NCBI GenBank assembly: GCA_025617745.1
Contig: CM046853.1
Span: 14,675,174 to 14,739,173 of the forward strand
Reading direction: 5' to 3'
Length of the DNA stretch: 64,000 nt
Source: Heliocidaris erythrogramma
Lineage: Eukaryota; Echinodermata; Echinoidea; Camarodonta; Echinometridae
The notes below the pieces were generated by a model. The model worked only from the letters and a program-made list of their open reading frames with translations, searched no databases and was not told the origin of the DNA. Position numbers and translations under genes: made by a program. Of this stretch, positions 57,365 through 64,000 are shown in pieces. Numbering within the stretch: the stretch's first letter is position 1; each line of letters opens with the position of its first letter.

Positions 57365-57712
57365 CAGCCATTAGGCTAGGCGTAATGCGGTGATAGAACA
57401 TTGCTTATACGAATTTATGAATTTAACACATTTTTTTTTTATTTTGAGGCTCGTATCAGTCAATTTATGACTATTTAAGCCATTGAATTTTGCCTCTGGT
57501 ACATTAGAAATATAATAGTGAACTGGAATTTAGTTAGAGTTTCTTCTAATCGGCTAGGCTGGGTTTTGCTTTCGGGCGGACGTACGTCTGCTACATGGTC
57601 GTCTGCTAGTGCACGATCTCATTGGACGTCGTCGACTCACGTGATCGGTACACGCCCATATTATTAGGTCATCGATAACAAATATTGGAATGCACGTGTA
57701 GTATGGCAATTT

Positions 57713-58510
57713 TTTTTTTGGTCGAAAGCATGCAGTATTCCCGGGATTTGTGCGGGGTTTATTGGACTCATCGAGCCTCAATTATACCCTTCCATAGCTT
57801 TAAATTTCATGTAAATCACATTTTTCATAATTTCAAATAAATACTAGGGGAATTAAAATCATTTCAAAACCCCTGTTTTCATGTGTTAACCAATGGGAGC
57901 TGGAAGGCCAAAAGCATGCATGGCCCGGGGATTTATGGGGGGTTTACTGGACTCATCAAGCCTTCATTATACCTTATTAGAGCTTTAAATTTCATGTAAA
58001 CCACATTTTTTACATTTTCAAATAAAAATTATGGGAATTATAATCATCCTAAAATTCCTTGTTTTCGCGTGTAAACCTATGGCAGGAGAGACTTTTTTGC
58101 GGTAAAAAGCATATTCCCGGGGATTTATTCGGGGTCTATTCAACTAGTTGAGTCTTAATTATACTTTTTCAGAGCTTTAAATTTTATTCAAGGCACATTT
58201 TTCAAAATTTTGATTTAATTCTGCCGGAATTATAATCATTCAAAAGTTCCCGTTTTTGCGTGTTAACCTATGGGAGATGGAAGGCCAAAAGCATGCGTAT
58301 TCCCGGGGATTTATGCGGGGTCCCTTGCACCTTTTGAGCCTTCATTAAGCCTTTTCAGAGTCTCAAATTACATGTAAGCCACATTTGCACTAAATTCAAG
58401 GTAATACTAGAGGAACTATAATAATTTTTAAAATCCATGTTTTCACGTGTTAACCCTATGACAGATGACTCTGTCAAAAAGCAGGCATGATCCAAGGGAT
58501 TCATAGCGGC
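57713..58510. repeat. ~188-bp tandem array
   Basis: Four full units and a part. GCATG....CCCGGGGATTTATG-like markers are at about 57728, 57914, 58106, 58291 and 58482, spaced 185-192 bp. Each unit also has TTCATTATACC, AGCTTTAAATTTCATGTAA, CCACATTTTT and GTTTTC.CGTGTTAACC. Units differ by 10-20 percent by eye, so the array is old. Non-coding. Confidence 0.88.
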
Positions 58511-61500
58511 ATTTATTGACAAAAAAGGTTCAAGAAATGTTTTTTTAACTATCCATCCTTTTTCTCGTGCAAAAATCAGACTTCAAAAAGATAGAGTAAG
58601 ATATGAAATATCAAGAAAAAGTGAGACATCTTTTCACGTATACCTATATATGGAGAACGTATTTTTCCGAGTCTGTTTTTAACACAGCAAATTATGCCTC
58701 CAAAATGTACTACGGAAGTAGGTCAGAGTAATCTGTCTTGATACTATTCAAAGTCTTTGGTTAAGGTTCGTTCGGAGTTCGCGCGTCGGACTTTACACCT
58801 ATGCTTTACACATGATATATATGCACGGAATCATAATATTATTATGCCGCGCCCTTTTACGTACGCACCGTACCTGCAACAATAACATGCGCAACTTAAC
58901 TAGCGCGCGCAGCATTTGTTGGCAGCTTGTTGGCAGCTTGTTGGATACATTTAGCGCAGCTTGTCCATTCGATTCGATCCATGGGATTCATTATTTTATA
59001 GGATTCGATCTATTGCTGTTGTTGTTATCAAACCTGAGCATTTTGATGCTGAAAATAAAGTATGCTATTTACATATATATTGTGTAATTTCTGATGAGTT
59101 CATGTACATTTGTTTTTGAAGGTTTTGAATAAAATACACTTGAAACTATAGAATTAGAAGATATTACAGATATGTCACAAATTTATTGGAGACGGATGAT
59201 AGAAATGAAAATTATGAATTTATGTGATTGTCAGTTCAAGATGGATTTATGTAGTGATAGTTTTTATACATGGTAATGAAAAAAATAAACTTAACATTCA
59301 AGGAGGATATGAACACTGAAAACTACTTGTCCCATGTTAAAAATTACAAACTATGCAAAATATATCGACTTAGCTCACACAATCTAGAAGACCGGAAGAC
59401 ATCCCGCCCCCCCCCCCCCCCTCATTCAGTATTATTTAGGGTACGCGTATGCTTGTTCCCTCCCTTTGAAAGCACCCCCTAACTCAGGGCTGCCAACATT
59501 TCTGAACCCCCCTATGGCGGGCTTTGCGCGGGCTTCTCCTGCCTTGGAGACCCCCCGGTAAATTCAGAACACTGCTCAATGTACCCCCCCCCCTATCTCA
59601 CTGAGGGGAGCTCGCATTCCAACCCCATATCTCAGGACAGACACCAACCCCCCTCCCAAGTATAATCTGTCATTACAATACCTTGGAAGAGATGTTTTTT
59701 TATGTTCAAAATGGTATCTCAGAACTCAATGCAGTCATAAGAAACCAAACAAAAATGAAAATCTCATGACATAAAAGTTTTTTTTTATGGTAAGTCCTGT
59801 TAATATAGCAGTTTCAACTTATGTTACTTTCCATGATCACTGTCTTGTAACCAGAATCTCAATGGGATAATATCAATAACAGGATAAAATCTAATTTGTC
59901 TGAGGCACTTGCACATTAGAACTGAATCAATAATGTACTGGGTGTCCCAAAACTAGCAGAATTTGATCAATTTTTCAAGATATTTCATAACCCCCCTTTT
60001 TTAATTTCTCAGGTGTCGAAGAGAGAGAAAGAGAGAGAGAAAGAAAAACACCCCCTTTTTTAATGAAATTTTCGGGTGAAAGATAAAAATCACCCCCTTT
60101 TTTTACAATTCACGGGCCGGATTGTGTCGCCCAAAAAGTACCTCTTTACCGGAGATTTTGGGAACACGCATGCGGTCCCTTCGACCTCCGAGTGGGGGGG
60201 GGGGGGGGGGAGGCATATAAGGGCATATAAGAGTCCAGAAAAAAAATCCCTTCTCATCTATATACGAATTTTTAAAGAATGTAATATGGGAAAAGTTGGA
60301 GATGAATTTCACATTATAATGGAAGGTACAAGATTTAGTACTGAACTTGACATTTTTTACAGAAATGACTGAAATATATACGCCGCAGCATTCAAAGATT
60401 TTCATAAGGAAGCTTTGTAAACCTAAGTGACCATGAAATGGAGTGGACAATCAAAATGCAAATGATTGCTCTGTAAGAGAATTCAAATCCATCATAACTA
60501 GGCCTACCCGTGGTGAATTTTGAATCCCTGATTATTTGTTTTTGACCCACTTTTGTTCATATCACTATTCCAATTTTAAACTATCTCCGATGTTAGTCCT
60601 ATTATGATTTTCCATTGCATGCAGTGTTTATATCAATATGATATCCAGTTAGTTTGATACAATGTTATATAATGTGTCACATGATGAATTATGTGTAGGC
60701 CTAATGACTGAGTTTCTATTTCCGATATCCAAGTTTGATAATCATAATTTGTCACCGTTAGTGCTCGAGTCTATTATGATTTGCTATATTTTTTGTATTT
60801 GTTTCCATTTCATTTCCATATGATTGTTACTTTTCTTTATACGAATGCTTTGTATTGTCAAAAAAATAGGATGGCAATGTCGATGAAGCCTAATGAAATA
60901 CCCAAATACTACGTGGTCTAGCTAGCTGCGGTTGCATTTGGGAGGAGTAAAATTGCGCTACAATATCTCGCAAGCGTATTTTCGAAAGCCTGCGGCAGCT
61001 ACGTAAACAGCTAGATCGATCGTACAAGAAGAGCGAACACTTGACGAATTGAAGGTATAGTGTTACATATATCAGATTTAGATCTACCTCAGACAGCTGC
61101 AGCTGCCCATTAATCATGTCAATCAATCATGTCAATCAATCATGTCAATCCAGCATCATTTTTGTCATGAATTATTTTTTTGCACTTGCAGTGCTAACTC
61201 CGGACCAGCTAACAGTTAGGGAGCCCCGCCGCCGCCGCCGCCGTAGGCGTAGCTAGGCGGTGGCTCCCTGCACTCTGCACTCTCAGTCTCATGACTCTAC
61301 AGACAGTGACAGACTTTTACACTTTACAGTTTATTTTTTACTGCACTGTCGAGTGTCGGTTGTCAAAAATGTCAATGTCTTGTGTTGACTTTTTTTTACT
61401 GAGCGTGGGAATAATCTTGAAATGGTGGTGGGGTACTAGGCCCTACTACTATCATGACTATGAGAAGTTCTTCATATTTTGATATTGTGTCCCCATGTAT

Positions 61501-61570
61501 TATTGCAAGAGTGGATGTGAATGAGTGTACCGTCATGACCGTAGTCGATCTATCATGTCTATAGTATAGG
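58511..61570. other. Intergenic DNA
   Basis: No gene seen. C17 at about 59407, G17 at about 60187, (GA)n-like run at about 60020, (CATGTCAATCAAT)n near 61115-61150, and (CCG)n at 61226-61245 within a short hairpin GGGAGCC / GGCTCCC. Confidence 0.6.
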
Positions 61571-61581
61571 CTAGCCAGACC

Positions 61582-61683
61582 TAGACCGAAAATTCTGTCT
61601 TTCGTTCGTTAGCTCTTCACTTAGAAGCGCCGACCCTATCCAAATAAGAGGCTAACGAACGATAGACAGAAAATTTCGGTCTA
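61582..61683. mobile_element. TIR-chain element E1 (102 bp)
   Basis: Begins TAGACCGAAAATTCTGTCT and ends AGACAGAAAATTTCGGTCTA. It consists of almost nothing but the two ends, so it is a minimal deletion form. Flanked on both sides by AGCCAGACC (61573-61581, 61684-61692). Confidence 0.88.
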
Positions 61684-61692
61684 AGCCAGACC

Positions 61693-62143
61693 TAGACCAA
61701 AATTTTCTGTCTCTCGTTCGTTAGCCTCTTATTTGGATAGGGTCGGCCATTCACTTAGAGACAGAAACGCTCCATTCACTCGCCTGTGCAAACTCACTGT
61801 CAACCGCTTGACAGTAGGCATGTCGTTTTTGAAAATCGTATTATTCACATTTTAACAATATTTGTGTAAATTAAATAGATTAGGCCTAGGCTGTATACTT
61901 AAACGAACATGTTCAACTTACCAATTTGACTGTTATTCCTTTTAATGCTCCTTTTTCAGGTAATTCAGGGTCCAAGGTTTTCTCCGTTTGAAAATCTTCC
62001 AGCCGTATTCAAACTGTATAGTGTGTGCGTCAATGGGATTCGGTTTGCACAGGCGAGTGAATGGAGCGTTTCTGTCTCTAAGTGAATGGCCGACCCTATC
62101 CAAATAAGAGGCTAACGAACGAGAGACAGAAAATTTCGGTCTA
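61693..62143. mobile_element. TIR-chain element E2 (451 bp)
   Basis: Terminal inverted repeats of about 105 bp (from TAGACCAAAATTTTCTGTCT through TTAGCCTCTTATTTGGATAG to CGCCTGTGCAAAC). The unique middle is about 240 bp with CTCCTTTTTCAGGTAATTCA. No protein. Flanked by AGCCAGACC on both sides. Confidence 0.9.
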
Positions 62144-62152
62144 AGCCAGACC

Positions 62153-62575
62153 TAGACCGAAATTTTCTGTCTCTCGTTCGTTAGCCTCTTATTTGGATAG
62201 GGTCGGCCCTTCACTTAGACAGAAACGCACCATTCACTTGCCTGTGCCAACTCACTGTCAGGCGCTAGACAGTAGGCATGTCGTTTTTCAAAATCGTATT
62301 ATTCACATTTTAACAATATTTTTGTAAATTAAATAGATTAGGCCTAGGCCTAGGCTCTATACTTAAACAAACATGTTCAACTTACCAATTTGACTGTTTT
62401 ATTCCTTTTTGCTCCTTTTTCAGGTAATTCAGGGTCCAAGGTTTTCTCCGTTTGAAAATCTTTCAAGTGTTATAGTGTGTAAGTCAATGTGCATTCGGTT
62501 TGCACAGGCGAGTGTATGGAGCGTTTCTGTCTCTAAGTGAAGAGCTAACGAACGAGAGACAGAATTTTCGGTCTA
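62153..62575. mobile_element. TIR-chain element E3 (423 bp)
   Basis: Same orientation and same middle as E2, with small differences and a short deletion of the TATTTGGATAGGGTCGGCC part in its right arm. Flanked by AGCCAGACC at 62144-62152 and 62576-62584. Confidence 0.9.
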
Positions 62576-62584
62576 AGCCAGACC

Positions 62585-63620
62585 TAGACGGAAAAATCTG
62601 TCTGTTTGGAGAAGTTATAATAGTTAATACTTTAACATTTTCTGACTTTAGAGGTTCTTCTCCAAGACAGACGGAAGTCTTCCATAGCCATAGGCATCGT
62701 AGTCGAGTAGGCATCGAGTGAGCTTAATCACTGTCCCTATGGACGTACGGGTGAGGTGCCTCACCCCAACCCGTAATTTAAAATATGAAGTCGTAAATGA
62801 AAACAAATACACAGAATGTAGGCCTAATGATTACCATATACTTAGTATCATGCACCCACCTGCGTTTTGAAATAATCCAAGATTTATATGAAATTAACCT
62901 CAATTTGCCATGTTGTCAACAGGGTTTCGCAAGTGAATTGAGGCGAACGGAATACTATATAGCGAACGCGCGTGTACGCGTACGTAGGTCCCAGCTCAGC
63001 ACTCAAATGCAGTCAAAGTTGATAACTTTGTTTCACCGTATTTCGATAAAAATATTACAAATACCACGCAAGATAATCTCATAGACCTTACTTAAACTGC
63101 AATAAAAATTCATAAACTTGCATGAAGGGGGATGAATTTTACGATTTGAATATATCCGATGAAAAAAACAAGAATATTATATCGAGAACGATCGCGAACA
63201 ATCTTTTCTCCCATGTTGAAGCACTAATGCGCGTGCACAATGGTGATTGTCACCAGATTGACACTCCGATTTTCGAAAGACCGGCACTGAGAAAAGATCG
63301 TATGTGACATTCTATCACATTTTTTTATGCCAAAGAAATATTGAAAACGTACAAATTATCACTCCTATTGCAAGTTTATTCATGTTCATGTAAGTATGCG
63401 TAGAGTTGGTCAAAGCAAACGTAATGCATAGAGTGTGTACCTCCTCCACGACGAGCCGAATATCTGTAGCACCATAGGGAAACACATAGAGATGGACCCC
63501 AACAGGAGTGGCTGTGGCAGACTTCGGTCTATTTAGGAGAGGGATTCCGTGAAGCAAGACGTACATGTAGTCTCAGCGGAGCATATATCCCCAAACGAAA
63601 TAGACTGATTTTTCGGTCTA
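62585..63620. mobile_element. TIR-chain element E4 (1036 bp, different interior)
   Basis: Only the outer ~20 bp match E1-E3: TAGACGGAAAAATCTGTCT and AGACTGATTTTTCGGTCTA. The interior is unrelated to E2/E3 and carries two short open segments (63122-63307 plus strand, 63441-63566 minus strand). Ends at AGCCAGACC 63621-63629, after which host-like DNA follows. Confidence 0.8.
63441..63566 (-). CDS. Possible captured exon inside E4
   Basis: 42 codons open between an upstream in-frame TGA and a possible donor GTACAC at 63440. Codes GIPLLNRPKSATATPVGVHL then YVFPYGATDIRLVVEE. The composition is protein-like, but no family is recognised. May be chance. Confidence 0.2.
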
Positions 63621-63629
63621 AGCCAGACC

Positions 63630-64000
63630 AGGTGTCTGACAAGGACACATAGACTTTCATTGCGACACCCCTCACTGTCACTAAAAACAATGTACAAAAT
63701 TAATTTAAAATGTATGTTAAACCTCCAATTTTACGTTACACTCTCATGAAATCGATTGCTTGGATGGATTTGTCGAACTTGAAGTTCAATCCCGAGCAAG
63801 CCATCAGGCAATGTCCACAGGGTATAATATTTCAACTTTTGACCCCTAAAACCTGTCCATCACTTTCAAAAAGTGCAGCGCGATTACATTCTGCCATTCG
63901 ACTGTAGGCAGATGATGCAATAAATCATCGTTTTTGGTAAGTTGTAAGTTGGTTAACTAAATTTAACTTAATAAATGCAATCAATCAATAGTTGAAGTTT
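63630..64000. other. Right-edge flank
   Basis: No gene or repeat recognised in the last 370 bp. Confidence 0.6.

Noticed and set aside
60103-60450. 115-codon minus-strand open frame with a Pro run
   Set aside because: The proline run is a C/G homopolymer read in frame; the rest is A+T-driven.

Overview
This is about 64 kb of A+T-rich animal genomic DNA. It has many short exons, GT-AG introns full of transposons, a (TTAGGG)n-type tract, and a strong excess of the palindromic word ACATGTA. The two genes and the repeat families suggest a marine invertebrate, most likely an echinoderm or another non-vertebrate deuterostome. I cannot fix the species from sequence alone. No prokaryotic, viral or organellar segment is visible.

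Layout. (1) Positions 819-35683, minus strand: the first 14 coding exons of a KDM5/JARID1-family histone H3K4 demethylase. Together they give 579 codons: JmjN, ARID, the first PHD finger, a linker, and the JmjC core up to the HxE iron ligands. The gene continues past position 1. Its introns hold a stack of nested transposons (2.7-8.1 kb), a 153-bp tandem array (10.9-12.7 kb), a LINE 3' end (14.4-15.0 kb), a 370-bp tandem array (19.8-21.0 kb) and many foldback MITEs. (2) Positions 35.7-43.4 kb: the KDM5 promoter, with a perfect NRF-1/P3A2-type site, then repeats. (3) Positions 43385-54069, minus strand: a complete 11-exon gene for a 953-residue RBR-type (RING1-IBR-RING2) E3 ubiquitin ligase, with a possible TATA promoter and non-coding first exon near 54.75-54.88 kb. 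(4) Positions 55-64 kb: no confident gene. It holds C/G-rich MITE-like elements, a 188-bp tandem array, and a chain of four related terminal-inverted-repeat elements at 61.57-63.63 kb, each separated by the same 9 bp.

The two genes run in the same direction, about 7.7 kb apart. One acts on chromatin and one on ubiquitin, and nothing in the sequence links their functions.

Most notable: the four-element chain punctuated by AGCCAGACC (61.6-63.6 kb); a 916-bp element with perfect 50-bp inverted repeats and a 9-bp target duplication that carries a RecQ-helicase-like fragment (2705-3620); and a recurring architecture in at least five places, made of internal ~150-370 bp repeats, then a simple-sequence spacer, then a terminal hairpin. 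Several of these arrays repeat a DR1-type nuclear-receptor motif (TGACCTTTGACC).
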